Notes: a model not told the origin generated them from the sequence alone. A stretch of DNA of 64,000 nt from Brumicola pallidula DSM 14239 = ACAM 615 (GCF_000428905.1 NZ_KE386819.1:51751-115750), one strand, 5' to 3'. Positions 25,394 to 36,189 are shown, numbered from the stretch's first letter. Numbers and translations are program-made.

Positions 25394-27817
25394 ATGCAGT
25401 TCATGAATAAAAAAAAGTTAATGTTTAAACATAAATTTGTTGCTGTTTCCGTCGCCTTAGCCTGTTTTCCGATCTGCATAAGTGCACAAGAAACAGAAGA
25501 AAAAGAAGAGTTACTAATAGAAGTCATTCAAGTAAATGCAAGGAAGAAAGTTGAAAGTATTCAAGATACACCATTAGCTGTCAGCGCATTCACAGGCGAA
25601 GGATTGCGCGATAGGGCGTTAGGTGATATTTCACAAATAGACCAGATAGTGCCAAATATGACCTTTGATTCAACGGCTCCTATTAGCGGCAGCAGCAATG
25701 CGGCATCTGTATTTATCAGGGGGATCGGACAGAGTGATTTTGCCTTAACTGCGGATCCAGGCGTGGGCATCTACTTGGATGGTGTCTATATTGCACGATC
25801 GACAGGTTCGGTTTTTGATTCAATGGATATTGAAAGAATAGAAGTCGTGCGAGGCCCTCAAGGAACGTTGTTTGGGAAAAATACTATCGGGGGCGCTATT
25901 AGCGTTACTACAACTAAACCGGATGAAATATTTAGAGGGGGAATTGAAACGACAATTGGGAACTTTAGCCATAGAAAATTAAGAGGCTTTGTAAATGTAC
26001 CGATTTCTGAAAATCTGTTTACTCGATTATCTGTCTCGTCAAATGAAAAGGATGGCTATGCAGAACGCCTTCTTACAGGGCAATCACTTGGAGGCGAAGA
26101 CAAATATGCGGCGCGCTTTACTGCTAGATGGTATGCAACAGACTCACTTACACTTGACTTCGCCACTGATTATAGTAGCGCCGACGAAGAATCACCGGCA
26201 TCCTCTTTAGTTAACTTTACGCCCTCTAACTTGGGTGCGGCAAATACTAGTTTTGCCGGACTTGCTTACAATAATCTAATCGGTGGCAATCCTTTAGCGG
26301 GTTCCACAAATCCTGCATTAGCAGCATTCGCACTGCTACCTGGCTTGCCATTAGGCACACCCTTATATGATAGTCGCTTTTTGAGTGGCGACCTAAAAAA
26401 GAGCAATGCAACTGGCCCCACAGGCTCTGAGTATGATATTTTTGGTTCTTCATTAACCGCTGAATGGGAAATCTCAGAACACACCACAATTAAATCTATT
26501 ACCGGATACCGCGAATTCGATACCGATTTTGCTCGAGATGCAGATGGATCTCCACTAAACCTATTGCATACCGAAAATAGCATGTCGCATGAGCAGTTTA
26601 GTCAAGAGTTACAGTTTTCTGGAAATGGATTTGAGGGCAAATTAGACTGGATTGCAGGATTGTTTTACATGGATGAAACTGGAAACGACGCAGTCACTGT
26701 TAGTTTTGCGCAAGAGACTTTTGACATATATGCGGCTAATAATATTGGCTGTGACTTGACGGCGCTAGGTGGTCCAAATCTTACATCAGCGGGCATTTGC
26801 CCTAACATTTTTAGAATAGATCCCGCCGGTGAAGGCACGACAATAGATAACCAAAGTACGGCTGTATTTATCGAAGTTGACTATGCCATTCATAAAGATT
26901 TGGATTTAACACTGGGATTACGAACCTCTCAAGACACAAAAGGGATCGATCTGACGGGTTATACTATAGGCGGTGGTCCTAGTATTGCTAATCCTATTCA
27001 AGAAGAAAAGTTCACTAACACTTCAGGTCGGTTTATTTTGAGCTACACTCTGAACAAAGACCGATTAACTTACCTCTCCTATTCACAAGGTTATAAAAGT
27101 GGCGGGTTTAATCCTCGCTATGGTTTGCCATTAGAGTTTCCAACATCATTCGAGCCCGAAGAAGTTGGTAGCTGGGAAGCGGGTGTAAAATCTGATTTTT
27201 GGGGAGGACGAGCACGAGTTAACGCCGCCGTATTTTCCGCTGACTATGATGATATTCAAGTTGTTGTTTTTGATGGAGGCATCCCCAGAACAATTAACGC
27301 TGCAAAGGGTAAAATAGATGGTTTAGAAATCGAGGTAGTAGTTGTACCAATTGATAACCTGAGTATCAATATCGATTATGGCTATCTTAATGCCAGGTAT
27401 ACACGGCTTGACTCAGCTGTTATCGGGTCGTTTGGTAATCCGATAGTTAATCCCATTCAAGAAGACGACTTATTTATCAATACGCCAAAAAACTCATTAA
27501 GTGCAGGTGTGCAATATGAAGTTGAACTTAGTAATCAAGCGACACTGCGATTGCGTACTGACGTAAATTACAAAGACAAGGTTGCAAATGACGCCATAAA
27601 TACACCTGAACTCATTCAAAAGGCATTAACATTAGTTAATCTGACAGCCAGTTATTCGCCGAATAATGCGGATTGGGGGATCTCGCTATATATCCGAAAC
27701 GCAACTGACCAAGAGTACATAACCAGTGGGGTTGCAGACAAGCCAGGGTTTGGTTTGGTCGAGGTAAATGTTGCGCGGCCCAGAGAGTTTGGTGCTGTCT
27801 TTAATTATACGTTTTAA
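25394..27817 (+). CDS. TonB-dependent outer-membrane receptor
   Basis: 807 residues with a signal peptide (FVAVSVALACFPICISA), a TonB box region (IEVIQVNARKK), a plug domain (DTPLAVSAFTGEGLRDR, then VFIRGIGQSDF, DPGVGIYLDGVYIAR and VVRGPQGTLFGKNTIGGAI), and a 22-strand barrel ending in the typical aromatic residue (GAVFNYTF). Such receptors bring bulky or scarce compounds across the outer membrane using TonB energy. The amidohydrolase gene follows 32 bases after the stop on the same strand, suggesting cotranscription and that the imported compound is deacetylated inside. Confidence 0.93.
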   Translation: MQFMNKKKLMFKHKFVAVSVALACFPICISAQETEEKEELLIEVIQVNARKKVESIQDTPLAVSAFTGEGLRDRALGDISQIDQIVPNMTFDSTAPISGSSNAASVFIRGIGQSDFALTADPGVGIYLDGVYIARSTGSVFDSMDIERIEVVRGPQGTLFGKNTIGGAISVTTTKPDEIFRGGIETTIGNFSHRKLRGFVNVPISENLFTRLSVSSNEKDGYAERLLTGQSLGGEDKYAARFTARWYATDSLTLDFATDYSSADEESPASSLVNFTPSNLGAANTSFAGLAYNNLIGGNPLAGSTNPALAAFALLPGLPLGTPLYDSRFLSGDLKKSNATGPTGSEYDIFGSSLTAEWEISEHTTIKSITGYREFDTDFARDADGSPLNLLHTENSMSHEQFSQELQFSGNGFEGKLDWIAGLFYMDETGNDAVTVSFAQETFDIYAANNIGCDLTALGGPNLTSAGICPNIFRIDPAGEGTTIDNQSTAVFIEVDYAIHKDLDLTLGLRTSQDTKGIDLTGYTIGGGPSIANPIQEEKFTNTSGRFILSYTLNKDRLTYLSYSQGYKSGGFNPRYGLPLEFPTSFEPEEVGSWEAGVKSDFWGGRARVNAAVFSADYDDIQVVVFDGGIPRTINAAKGKIDGLEIEVVVVPIDNLSINIDYGYLNARYTRLDSAVIGSFGNPIVNPIQEDDLFINTPKNSLSAGVQYEVELSNQATLRLRTDVNYKDKVANDAINTPELIQKALTLVNLTASYSPNNADWGISLYIRNATDQEYITSGVADKPGFGLVEVNVARPREFGAVFNYTF

Positions 27818-27849
27818 ACGTTTTACAATTAATCTTTAAGGATAATGTC

Positions 27850-28971
27850 ATGTTAAAAACTGCACTAGTCTGGAATGAACGTTATATGTGGCACAATACG
27901 GGTAATGCGGCAGGGATAATGCCTGCAGGCTTCGATGTGCAGCCACTACAACATGTTGAAAACCCAGAAACTAAACGCCGAATAAAGAACCTGCTTGATG
28001 CAAGTAAGTTGACCAATAAGCTCCACTTAATTGAAGATCGCGTGGCAAGTGATGCAGAAATATTAAAAGTACACACGCCGAGATATCTTAATCAATTGGT
28101 TGAGTTAAACAAAACAGGAGGAGACGCAGGACCTTTCACTCCTATGAGTGTGAACTCTCTTGATATTGCAAGACTAGCTGCCGGTGGCGTAATGGAACTT
28201 ACGTCTGCGGTTGTTAAAAGACAAGTTAAAAATGGCTATGCATTAGTTCGACCGCCAGGTCATCATGCAGTTGCAGATGGGGGAATGGGATTTTGCTTAT
28301 TAAACAATGCAGCGATATCTGCACATCATGCTCTGGATAACCTCAATTTGAAAAAAATCGCATTTGTAGATTGGGATGTACATCATGGAAATGGTGCAGA
28401 ATCAATTTTTTATGAAGATCCAAGAGTGTTGACAATATCAGTTCATCAAGAGCGTTGCTTCCCGCCAGATACAGGCGATAATCAAGATATAGGCTCAGGC
28501 GAGGGACGAGGTTTCAACTTAAATATCCCTCTACCCGCTGGAACTGGACTAGGTGGCTATCTTGCCTGTTTTGAACGTGTCGTGTTGCCAGCTCTGTATA
28601 AGTTCTCTCCTGATCTCATTATTGTACCTAGTGGTTTTGACGCCGGAATTTATGATCCACTAGGTCGACAAATGATGACCAGCAGCGGCTATCGCCGTCT
28701 TACTCATATGTTATTAAAGGCGGCTGATGAATTGTGTGATGGTCGACTAGTAATGTGCCATGAGGGAGGGTACAACCCATCGACTGTTCCATATCATGGA
28801 TTGGCTGTGCTTGAGGCATTAAGTGGTGAAGATAGTGGTATTGCTGATCCTTTTACAGAAATACATGATTCAATGATGGGACATGAGCTAAATAGTCACC
28901 AAGATAGTTACATTCGTGCTGCAGAATTAGTATTGGATAATATAGTGTCATTGTGGCAGAAACATGATTAG
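27850..28971 (+). CDS. Class II histone-deacetylase-like amidohydrolase (HDAH type)
   Basis: 373 residues with the full zinc-hydrolase set: His138-His139 in RPPGHHA, zinc ligands Asp176 and His178 in DWDVHHGNG, Asp264 in SGFDAG, and the transition-state Tyr308 in HEGGYN. The N-terminus (VWNERYMWHNTGNAAG, then NPETKRRIKNLL) is close to the bacterial HDAC-like amidohydrolase of strain FB188. Enzymes of this class deacetylate acetylpolyamines or other N-acyl amines in the cytoplasm. Position behind a TonB receptor with a divergent AraC regulator suggests use in catabolism. Confidence 0.9.
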   Translation: MLKTALVWNERYMWHNTGNAAGIMPAGFDVQPLQHVENPETKRRIKNLLDASKLTNKLHLIEDRVASDAEILKVHTPRYLNQLVELNKTGGDAGPFTPMSVNSLDIARLAAGGVMELTSAVVKRQVKNGYALVRPPGHHAVADGGMGFCLLNNAAISAHHALDNLNLKKIAFVDWDVHHGNGAESIFYEDPRVLTISVHQERCFPPDTGDNQDIGSGEGRGFNLNIPLPAGTGLGGYLACFERVVLPALYKFSPDLIIVPSGFDAGIYDPLGRQMMTSSGYRRLTHMLLKAADELCDGRLVMCHEGGYNPSTVPYHGLAVLEALSGEDSGIADPFTEIHDSMMGHELNSHQDSYIRAAELVLDNIVSLWQKHD

Positions 28972-29472
28972 CTGACGTTTAAAAATCATACGATTGGTTT
29001 ACTCAAGCATTCAATGATGCACCAGAATGAATATGAAATATACTCACCCCAGTGCGTCATTTCACTACAAAAAACATATTTAATGTTTATTGATCAATAA
29101 AATACTCATTTTATAATATCGCAGGCAGAATTCCATATGGGTTCATCATCGAATGTCGCTAACAGCACAAATTCGATGGTGTTTTCCCCCCGGACAAAGA
29201 CTGCCACCTTTAGGATCTCTATTAGAGTCAATAACGTGTCGGCTAAAATAGGCCCTTACGATAGTGACGCGATCCAATAGTCCTGCATATAGCCTAGGGA
29301 TATGCCAATCATTATACTAAGCCATGGAATAACTGAGCATGTGGATTAACTTCTTTACACTTATGATAAACACCAAAAAGTATTAAGCCAGTGTGAATAT
29401 TATAAGTAAAACTCATGATCTCAATGAGTAAACAAAGTACCCTGTAGCATCGACTATCAACAAATGTAGCTT
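28972..29472. other. Intergenic region upstream of selD
   Basis: About 500 bases with no supported ORF, repeat or RNA gene. A poly-C tract with neighbouring Gs (TTTTCCCCCCGGAC, near 29185) stands out against the AT-rich surroundings. Confidence 0.3.
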
Positions 29473-30519
29473 ATGACATCTAAAATACGCTTAACTCAAT
29501 TTAGTCACGGTGCTGGGTGTGGCTGTAAAATTGCGCCGAACCTGCTGGAACAATTCCTAAAAACTGACTTTGTTGCTCTGCCCGATCCCAACTTGCTGGT
29601 CGGTAACACTACTAAAGACGATGCAGCAGTATATGATCTTGGTGATGGCAGTGGCATCATTAGCACTACCGACTTCTTTATGCCAATCGTTGATGATCCC
29701 TTTGAATTCGGTCGGGTTGCTGCCACTAACGCAATTAGTGATGTGTATGCTATGGGCGGTACTCCAATGATGGCCATTGCAATACTTGGCTGGCCTTCAA
29801 AAATACTTAGCCCAGAGATCGCACAGCAAGTAATCGATGGAGGTCGACATACATGTAGGGAAGCGGGCATTATATTAGCAGGCGGTCATTCAATCGACTC
29901 ACCCGAGCCTATTTTCGGTCTTGCAGTTACCGGGCGTGTAAAACTAACTAATCTGAAGAAGAACTGTTCAGCCAAGGCAGGTGATCAGTTGTTTTTAACC
30001 AAGGCCCTGGGTGTCGGTATTCTAACCACAGCCGAGAAACAAAGTAAGCTAAAGCCCGAGCATAGCCGCCTAGCGGTTGACAGTATGATGCGTTTAAATA
30101 CCGTTGGTGTGGAACTTGGCAGCCTCGCCGGAGTGAACGCAATGACTGACGTAACTGGGTTTGGCTTACTCGGACATTTACTTGAAATATGCCAGGGCAG
30201 CAAGCTCAAAGCCACCATTGATAGTAAGGCTGTGCCATTACTAGATGAGTCTGTGCATCAGTATATTAAAGAGGGATGCGTGTCTGGTGGTAGTCTGCGA
30301 AATTGGGAGAGTATTAGCCAGCATGTCTGCGGCGTTGATCCGCAACAACAAGCATTGCTGTGCGATCCACAAACCAGCGGTGGCTTATTGGTTGCCATCT
30401 CTGCTGAGTCAGTTGATGCGGCTAAAGTCATACTCAGCGCAGCCGGCTGCTATTACCAAGCGATTGGCTATCTAGAGACTGCAGTTGGGGAACAATATTC
30501 GATTGAGGTGACAAGTTGA
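29473..30519 (+). CDS. selD: Selenide, water dikinase
   Basis: 348 residues, standard length. The catalytic loop is [12 protein letters not shown] with Cys16 and Lys19 (Cys17/Lys20 in E. coli), encoded by ordinary TGT and AAA codons, so it is the cysteine form rather than a selenoprotein. The AIRS-type core follows ([21 protein letters not shown], then [10 protein letters not shown] and [11 protein letters not shown]). SelD makes selenophosphate from selenide and ATP. Its TGA stop overlaps the TTG start of selU, so its product here is probably meant for tRNA 2-selenouridine. Confidence 0.96.
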   Translation: MTSKIRLTQFSHGAGCGCKIAPNLLEQFLKTDFVALPDPNLLVGNTTKDDAAVYDLGDGSGIISTTDFFMPIVDDPFEFGRVAATNAISDVYAMGGTPMMAIAILGWPSKILSPEIAQQVIDGGRHTCREAGIILAGGHSIDSPEPIFGLAVTGRVKLTNLKKNCSAKAGDQLFLTKALGVGILTTAEKQSKLKPEHSRLAVDSMMRLNTVGVELGSLAGVNAMTDVTGFGLLGHLLEICQGSKLKATIDSKAVPLLDESVHQYIKEGCVSGGSLRNWESISQHVCGVDPQQQALLCDPQTSGGLLVAISAESVDAAKVILSAAGCYYQAIGYLETAVGEQYSIEVTS

Positions 30520-31628
30520 AAAAGACTGAGCGCGCAACCAGTAATGCCTATCGAGAACTGTTGTTGCAACAGACGCCAATGATTGACGTGCGTGCCCCGG
30601 TGGAATTTGCAAAAGGCGCCTTGCCTTCAGCTATTAACCTGCCCTTCATTAACGATGAAGAACGCCGCCTTATTGGTATTTGTTATAAAGAAAAAGGCCA
30701 GCAAGCAGCGATCAACTTAGGCCACGAACTGGTCAACGGTGAGACTAAAAAGACCAGAGTGAAGGCTTGGCAGCAGTTTTTAGAGCAACATCCAAATGCA
30801 GTGTTGTATTGTGCTCGCGGTGGTTTGCGCTCTCAACTCAGCCAACAGTGGTTAGCCGATGCCGGTATTAAGTGTCCGCGCATAGAAGGGGGCTATAAGT
30901 CGCTGCGTACATTTGTATTGCAGTATTTAGGCGACACTTGTGCAGCCCAAAACTTTACTCTGTTGTCAGGTATGACCGGTACGGGTAAAACCGATATTAT
31001 CAAAACCCTGAATAACAGCATCGACCTAGAAGGTCATGCTAACCATAAAGGGTCTAGCTTTGGTCGAGCACTGACCGAACAGCCTACGCAGATTGATTTT
31101 GAGAACAACCTCACTTTAGCCTTGCTTGGCGTGCGTGAAAAACACCCCGGCCAACGGATTATCTTAGAGGACGAAAGCCGCAACATTGGCGTTCGCCATC
31201 TGCCCGAGGTAGTTAATTTGGCCATGGCGGCGAGCGGTATGGTGGTTATCGACCTACCCATTGAAGAACGTATCGAAAAGCTTTGGCAAGAATATGTGGT
31301 AGAGCGTTATGCAGAGACCATCGCGTATTATCAAGGTCATCATGAAATCAGTGGTGAGCAGGCCTTTTCAGACTATCTTATAGACAGTCTATTGAGGGTA
31401 AAGAAACGCCTTGGCGGCCAGCGTACCAAGGAGATATTAGCGTTAATGGAAGCGGCGATTGAATGCCAGCACAGCGATAGTTTTCGCAGTCATCGACATT
31501 GGCTTAGGGCAATTACAGAAGACTACTATGATCCCATGTACTTGTATCAGTTGGACAAACGCAAAGATCGCGTGGTGTTCAGAGGTGATCAGCAAAGTGT
31601 CACTGAATGGTTGCAAGAGAACACCTAA
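30516..31628 (+). CDS. selU: tRNA 2-selenouridine synthase
   Basis: 370 residues (also called mnmH or ybbB). The N-terminal rhodanese domain has the active Cys99 in [14 protein letters not shown]-loop (GMTGTGKT, 152-159) follows in the C-terminal kinase-like domain. The enzyme geranylates and then selenates 2-thiouridine at the wobble position of certain tRNAs, using selenophosphate from SelD. The start is TTG, overlapping the selD stop as TTGA, which fixes the start by translational coupling. No selA or selB gene is seen in this window. Confidence 0.95.
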   Translation: MKKTERATSNAYRELLLQQTPMIDVRAPVEFAKGALPSAINLPFINDEERRLIGICYKEKGQQAAINLGHELVNGETKKTRVKAWQQFLEQHPNAVLYCARGGLRSQLSQQWLADAGIKCPRIEGGYKSLRTFVLQYLGDTCAAQNFTLLSGMTGTGKTDIIKTLNNSIDLEGHANHKGSSFGRALTEQPTQIDFENNLTLALLGVREKHPGQRIILEDESRNIGVRHLPEVVNLAMAASGMVVIDLPIEERIEKLWQEYVVERYAETIAYYQGHHEISGEQAFSDYLIDSLLRVKKRLGGQRTKEILALMEAAIECQHSDSFRSHRHWLRAITEDYYDPMYLYQLDKRKDRVVFRGDQQSVTEWLQENT

Positions 31629-31640
31629 CACCTTGATTAT

Positions 31641-31679
31641 AAAATAGGCCCAATCGCTGCTGAGCTCTTAGCCTATTTT
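31641..31679. terminator. Bidirectional terminator between selU and uvrD
   Basis: AAAATAGGC (31641-31649) pairs perfectly with GCCTATTTT (31671-31679), with A and T runs at the outer ends on both strands. It covers the last codons of uvrD and serves the two convergent genes. Confidence 0.6.
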
Positions 31680-33839
31680 AGTTAACTTAGCGTAGGCAAG
31701 CATCAAAATTTTTGTACCCACAGAATCGAAGTTAACATGCACTCTTGCATGCTCGCCCGAGCCTTCATAATTTAGTACTGTACCCTCGCCAAATTTTTTG
31801 TGTTCAACCCGCTCACCAAGCTTAAAACCACTGTCTTCAAATGCAGCGTGCGAGGTAGCGCCACTAAAACGGTTTTGCATAGGCTGTTTTATTTGCGTTC
31901 TAAGCCTGATTTCTTCTATGAAGTCACCGGGTATCTCACGAATAAACCTTGATGGAGTATGATACTTATCTTGACCATATAAACGTCGGGTTTCAGCATA
32001 GGTAATAAGCAGTTTTTGCATGGCTCTTGTCATACCCACATAGCAGAGACGGCGTTCTTCTTCTATTTTACCGGGCTCGTCGTTACTCATCTGACTTGGG
32101 AACATGCCCTCTTCAACACCCGCTAATGTCACAAATGAAAACTCGAGACCTTTTGCGGAATGAATGGTCATCATTTGCACTGAATCCTGATTTGCATCTG
32201 CTTGAGCATCACCTGCTTCGAGCGATGCATGCGCTAAAAATGCAGATAGCGGGCTCATTTCCTGCGCTTCCTCGGGGGCTTCATATTGCTTACAGGCAGT
32301 GACTAATTCTTCTAAGTTTTCTACTCGAGCTTTTGCTTTTTCGCCTTTTTCAGCTTGATACATAGCGTATAAACCAGAATGTTTAATAACGTGATCAGCC
32401 TTCTTCTCAAGTGGCAAGTCTTTCACTTCTTGTGTCATTTGTAGGATCATCTCTACAAATCCTTTAAGTGCTGTAGCTGCCCGACCTGAAAGCATATTCT
32501 GTGCTAGCATTTTACTACTTGCTTGCCACATGGAAATATCATTTTCTCGTGCAAATACACGTAAGTTGGACAGTGTTTTATCACCCATTCCACGAGTAGG
32601 CGTATTGACCACACGCTCAAATGCCGCATCATCGATGGGTTGACTAATTAAGCGCAAATAACCCAAAGCATCTTTAATTTCTTGACGTTCGAAGAAGCGT
32701 AAACCGCCGTAAATGCGATAGGCCAAGCCCTCATGCAAGAGTGCTTCCTCTAGAACACGAGATTGCGCATTGTTGCGATATAAAATAGCGCAGTCAGAAA
32801 GTGCAGCGCCTTGCTCATAATAGGTCTTAATTTGCGAAACAATGAAGCGTGCTTCGTCCAGATCGTTAAACCCAGCATAGAGTGCTATTTTTTCACCCTC
32901 AGAGTCTTCGGTCCACAACTTTTTACCTAAGCGGCCGGGATTGTGTCCAATTACGGCATTCGCAGCATCTAGAATATTCGAGGTTGAACGGTAATTTTGT
33001 TCGAGTTTTATGGTGTTAGCTGTGGGGTAGTCCCTCAAAAAATGGGAAATGTTTTGTACGTTCGCGCCGCGCCAACCATATATCGATTGATCGTCATCAC
33101 CCACAATCATCATGTTGTTATTTTCACAAGAAAGTAATTTCAGCCACGCATACTGAATATTGTTAGTGTCCTGGAACTCATCAACCAATACCGCTCTGAA
33201 GCGCTTCTGATAATGCTGTAAAACCTGTGGATTGTTGGCCCACAGTTCGTGAGCTCTTAATAATAATTCAGCAAAATCAATTAAGCCTGCGCGCTGGCAA
33301 GTTTGCTCATACGCAGTGTAAATCTCTTTCATTTTTTGCTGCGTATGATCGCCATGAGTTTCGATGTGCCTGGAGCGCAAACCTTCATCTTTGTTGCCGT
33401 TTATGTACCATTGAATTTGTTTGGCAGGCCAGTGTTTTTCATCTAAGTTCATCGACTTCAATAGCCGTTTTATTAAGCGGAATTGATCGTCTGAATCGAG
33501 TATTTGGAAGTTTTCAGGTAAACCAGCTTCTTCATGATGCGAGCGCAATAGACGGTGAGCTAGGCCATGGAAGGTGCCAATCCACATACTGTTTAAAGGC
33601 TGGCCCATCAAACGTTCAACGCGTCCACGCATTTCACGCGCAGCTTTGTTGGTAAATGTCACTGCTAAAATGCTATAGGGCGCAACTAACTCAACTTCCA
33701 TCAGCCAAGCAATGCGATGCACCAACACTCTGGTTTTTCCGCTTCCAGCGCCTGCGAGTATCAACATGTCTTGTGCTGGCGCAGCAACCGCTTCACGTTG
33801 CTTGTCGTTAAGATCTTCGAGTAGTCGAGTTACATCCAT
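31668..33839 (-). CDS. uvrD: DNA helicase II
   Basis: 723 residues. Superfamily 1A helicase motifs are all present: Q motif LNDKQREAVAAP, Walker A AGAGSGKTRVLVHR, DEFQDTN (motif II), GDDDQSIYGWRGA (motif III), QNYRST, and TIHSAKGLEFSFVTLAG, plus the C-terminal Tudor-like stretch (GERVEHKKFGEGTVLNYEG). UvrD unwinds DNA after UvrABC incision and MutHLS mismatch recognition. In E. coli it lies next to yigB-xerC; here it sits about 9 kb away. No LexA box was recognised upstream. Confidence 0.96.
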   Translation of the reverse strand: MDVTRLLEDLNDKQREAVAAPAQDMLILAGAGSGKTRVLVHRIAWLMEVELVAPYSILAVTFTNKAAREMRGRVERLMGQPLNSMWIGTFHGLAHRLLRSHHEEAGLPENFQILDSDDQFRLIKRLLKSMNLDEKHWPAKQIQWYINGNKDEGLRSRHIETHGDHTQQKMKEIYTAYEQTCQRAGLIDFAELLLRAHELWANNPQVLQHYQKRFRAVLVDEFQDTNNIQYAWLKLLSCENNNMMIVGDDDQSIYGWRGANVQNISHFLRDYPTANTIKLEQNYRSTSNILDAANAVIGHNPGRLGKKLWTEDSEGEKIALYAGFNDLDEARFIVSQIKTYYEQGAALSDCAILYRNNAQSRVLEEALLHEGLAYRIYGGLRFFERQEIKDALGYLRLISQPIDDAAFERVVNTPTRGMGDKTLSNLRVFARENDISMWQASSKMLAQNMLSGRAATALKGFVEMILQMTQEVKDLPLEKKADHVIKHSGLYAMYQAEKGEKAKARVENLEELVTACKQYEAPEEAQEMSPLSAFLAHASLEAGDAQADANQDSVQMMTIHSAKGLEFSFVTLAGVEEGMFPSQMSNDEPGKIEEERRLCYVGMTRAMQKLLITYAETRRLYGQDKYHTPSRFIREIPGDFIEEIRLRTQIKQPMQNRFSGATSHAAFEDSGFKLGERVEHKKFGEGTVLNYEGSGEHARVHVNFDSVGTKILMLAYAKLTKIG

Positions 33840-33915
33840 TAAAATTCTTTTTTATTTTGCGTCTGATGTGCCAAGTATAGCAATAAACCTGTGCGTTTAT
33901 ACAGTCATTACGTGT

Positions 33916-35064
33916 TTAATCACGAAATCTTAGGTTTTTATAATTTAACTGACTAATAGCGATTTTACCCATCAATTTCATTCCTCGTTCAAGCTCAGCA
34001 TGCATCAAACCCAAAGCCCTCTCTACGCCTGGTTGTCCAGCTGCTGCTAATGGATAAAGATACATGCGACCAATACCCACTGCTTTTGCACCTAATGACA
34101 AAGCTTTTAGCACATGCGTGCCGCGCTGCACACCGCTGTCAAATAGTACGTCAATTTCGTCGCCCACTTCATCCATGATTTCTTTGAGTTGGTCAAACGA
34201 ACTGCGTGAGCCATCAAGTTGCCTACCGCCGTGATTTGAAATAACAATGCCGGTGCAACCAATTTCAATAGCGCGCCTTGCATCGTCTTTACTCATAATT
34301 CCTTTTAAACAAAACTCACCGTCCCATTCCTTCACCATGGCCTCTACATCTTTCCAATTCATAGAGGGGTCGAGCATATCGCTAAAATAGCCCGCAATAG
34401 AGGTTGCGCCTTTGCTCATATCCACATGGTCTTGCAATTGTGGCAACTTAAAGGATTCATGAGTGACATAATTAATGCCCCACATAGGTTTAATAGCGAA
34501 TTGCAACATACCGCTTAAGGTCAGTTTGAAGGGGATAGAAAAGCCAGTTCGAAGATCACGTTCACGATTACCGCCAGTGATGGAGTCAACAGTGAGCATC
34601 ATCACTTTTACGCCAGCCGCTTTGGCTCGCTGCATCATAACTGAATTCAGTGCGCGGTCTTTATGAAAGTAGAATTGATAAACTTGCGGGCTATCAATTT
34701 GTTGCGCTATTTCTTCAATGCTAACAGTACCAAGGGAGCTGACCCCAAACATAGTGCCATATTTTTCAGCAGCAGCGGCGACCGCACGCTCACCTTTGTG
34801 ATGGAACAAACGTTGCAGCGCTGTAGGAGAACAATATACGGGCATAGCCAGTTTTTGACCCATGACGGTGACGGATAAGTCAACGTCCTTGACGCCGGTC
34901 AATACGTTAGGGATTAAGTCACAGGTATCAAAAGCAGTTGTATTGCGTCTATAGGTGATTTCGTCGTCAGCCCCGCCATCAATATAGTTAAAGATAGGGC
35001 TGGGCAAGCGTTTTTTTGCCAGTGTACGAAAATCATGAAAATTATGGCAGTGCTTTAAACGCAT
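33916..35064 (-). CDS. FMN-dependent alpha-hydroxy-acid dehydrogenase (LldD-like)
   Basis: 382 residues, the usual length. The TIM-barrel signature reads FNYIDGGADDEITYRRN near the N-terminus, then SPTALQRLFHHKGERAVAAA, and the active-site block SNHGGRQLDGSRS with the catalytic His and Arg. GIGRMYLYPLAAAGQPGV is the phosphate-binding end. Family members oxidise L-lactate, glycolate or mandelate and pass electrons to the membrane or oxygen. The substrate cannot be chosen from sequence. The start is firm: AAGGAGAG lies five bases before the ATG. Confidence 0.88.
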   Translation of the reverse strand: MRLKHCHNFHDFRTLAKKRLPSPIFNYIDGGADDEITYRRNTTAFDTCDLIPNVLTGVKDVDLSVTVMGQKLAMPVYCSPTALQRLFHHKGERAVAAAAEKYGTMFGVSSLGTVSIEEIAQQIDSPQVYQFYFHKDRALNSVMMQRAKAAGVKVMMLTVDSITGGNRERDLRTGFSIPFKLTLSGMLQFAIKPMWGINYVTHESFKLPQLQDHVDMSKGATSIAGYFSDMLDPSMNWKDVEAMVKEWDGEFCLKGIMSKDDARRAIEIGCTGIVISNHGGRQLDGSRSSFDQLKEIMDEVGDEIDVLFDSGVQRGTHVLKALSLGAKAVGIGRMYLYPLAAAGQPGVERALGLMHAELERGMKLMGKIAISQLNYKNLRFRD

Positions 35065-35358
35065 TCTTCTCTCCTTAAAAGATGACAGCTATGTGCAATA
35101 CTAAACAGCTACTATTTGGCTTAACTGATAAATACACAATACGACTTTGGGATGGGGTTGAATCAACATATGTTTGGTTTCTAGCATATCGAATCAAGCC
35201 GATGTCGTTCCCACATTGTATTGTTTTTAACAATAGACACCAGTGCAATGCTATGCAAGCTAGCTAGTTTCACCTACACTCACGGTTATTTCTTATTTCA
35301 ACGTACAAATGCGTAGAGCGAATGAATTTGTTAAACCAAATAGTAGCAATACCATTTC

Positions 35359-36189
35359 ATGGAAAAAATTATGCCGAATAGTAGAGTTCATAGCAGCGAT
35401 GAATTTTGGAAAATTCTACAGCAAGAAGCGAAAGAAGTTGCTGAAAAAGAGCCAATGCTGACTTCTTATATTCATGCTTGTTTAATTAACCATCATACCT
35501 TTGAATCGTCACTCAGCTTTATTTTATCAAATAAGTTGTCAGACGATGTGATGCCAGCCCTTGTGCTACGAGAAATATTTGAAGCCGCTTATTCTCTTAA
35601 CCCAGTTATGGTTGACTCTGCGATTATCGATATTCAGGCTGCTGTCAGTCGGGACCCAGCGGTAACCTCATTTTTGACAGTATTAATTCATTTTAAAGGG
35701 TTTCAAGCGTTGCAAATCCATCGTTTAGCTAACTATTTGTGGCATAACGGGCGCAACGATTTGTCGCTGTTTATTCAAAGTCGGAATTCAATGGCGTCCG
35801 GCGTTGACATACATCCGGCGGCAACAATTGGCAAAGGTGTCATGCTTGATCACGCAACTGGTATTGTTATTGGTGAAACGACGGTAATTGAAGATAACGT
35901 TTCTATTTTGCAAAACGTCACACTTGGCGGTACTGGCAACGAAAAAGGCGATCGCCATCCAAAAATTCGCCAAGGTGTGATGATCGGATCAGGTGCTAAG
36001 ATTTTGGGAAATATTGAAATTGGTGAAGGCTCAAAAGTGGGCGCCGGAAGTGTCGTGTTGAGCAATGTCCCCCCTTGCGTGACCGTTGTCGGTGTGCCAG
36101 CTAAAATTGTAGGCAAGCCTGATTGCAATATGCCTTGTGATTCAATGAAGCAAAATGTGCTTGAAGATGAGCGCCCGTTAATTTTCTAG
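35359..36189 (+). CDS. cysE: Serine O-acetyltransferase
   Basis: 276 residues. The N-terminal helical SATase domain (EFWKILQQEAKEVAEKEPML, then LSFILSNKLSD) precedes the left-handed hexapeptide-repeat domain with catalytic His/Asp in DIHPAATIGKGVMLDHATG and GGTGNEKGDRHPKI. CysE makes O-acetylserine from serine and acetyl-CoA, the first step to cysteine, and is normally inhibited by cysteine. ATG 35371 (four codons on) is an alternative start; neither has a strong ribosome site. Confidence 0.95.
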   Translation: MEKIMPNSRVHSSDEFWKILQQEAKEVAEKEPMLTSYIHACLINHHTFESSLSFILSNKLSDDVMPALVLREIFEAAYSLNPVMVDSAIIDIQAAVSRDPAVTSFLTVLIHFKGFQALQIHRLANYLWHNGRNDLSLFIQSRNSMASGVDIHPAATIGKGVMLDHATGIVIGETTVIEDNVSILQNVTLGGTGNEKGDRHPKIRQGVMIGSGAKILGNIEIGEGSKVGAGSVVLSNVPPCVTVVGVPAKIVGKPDCNMPCDSMKQNVLEDERPLIF

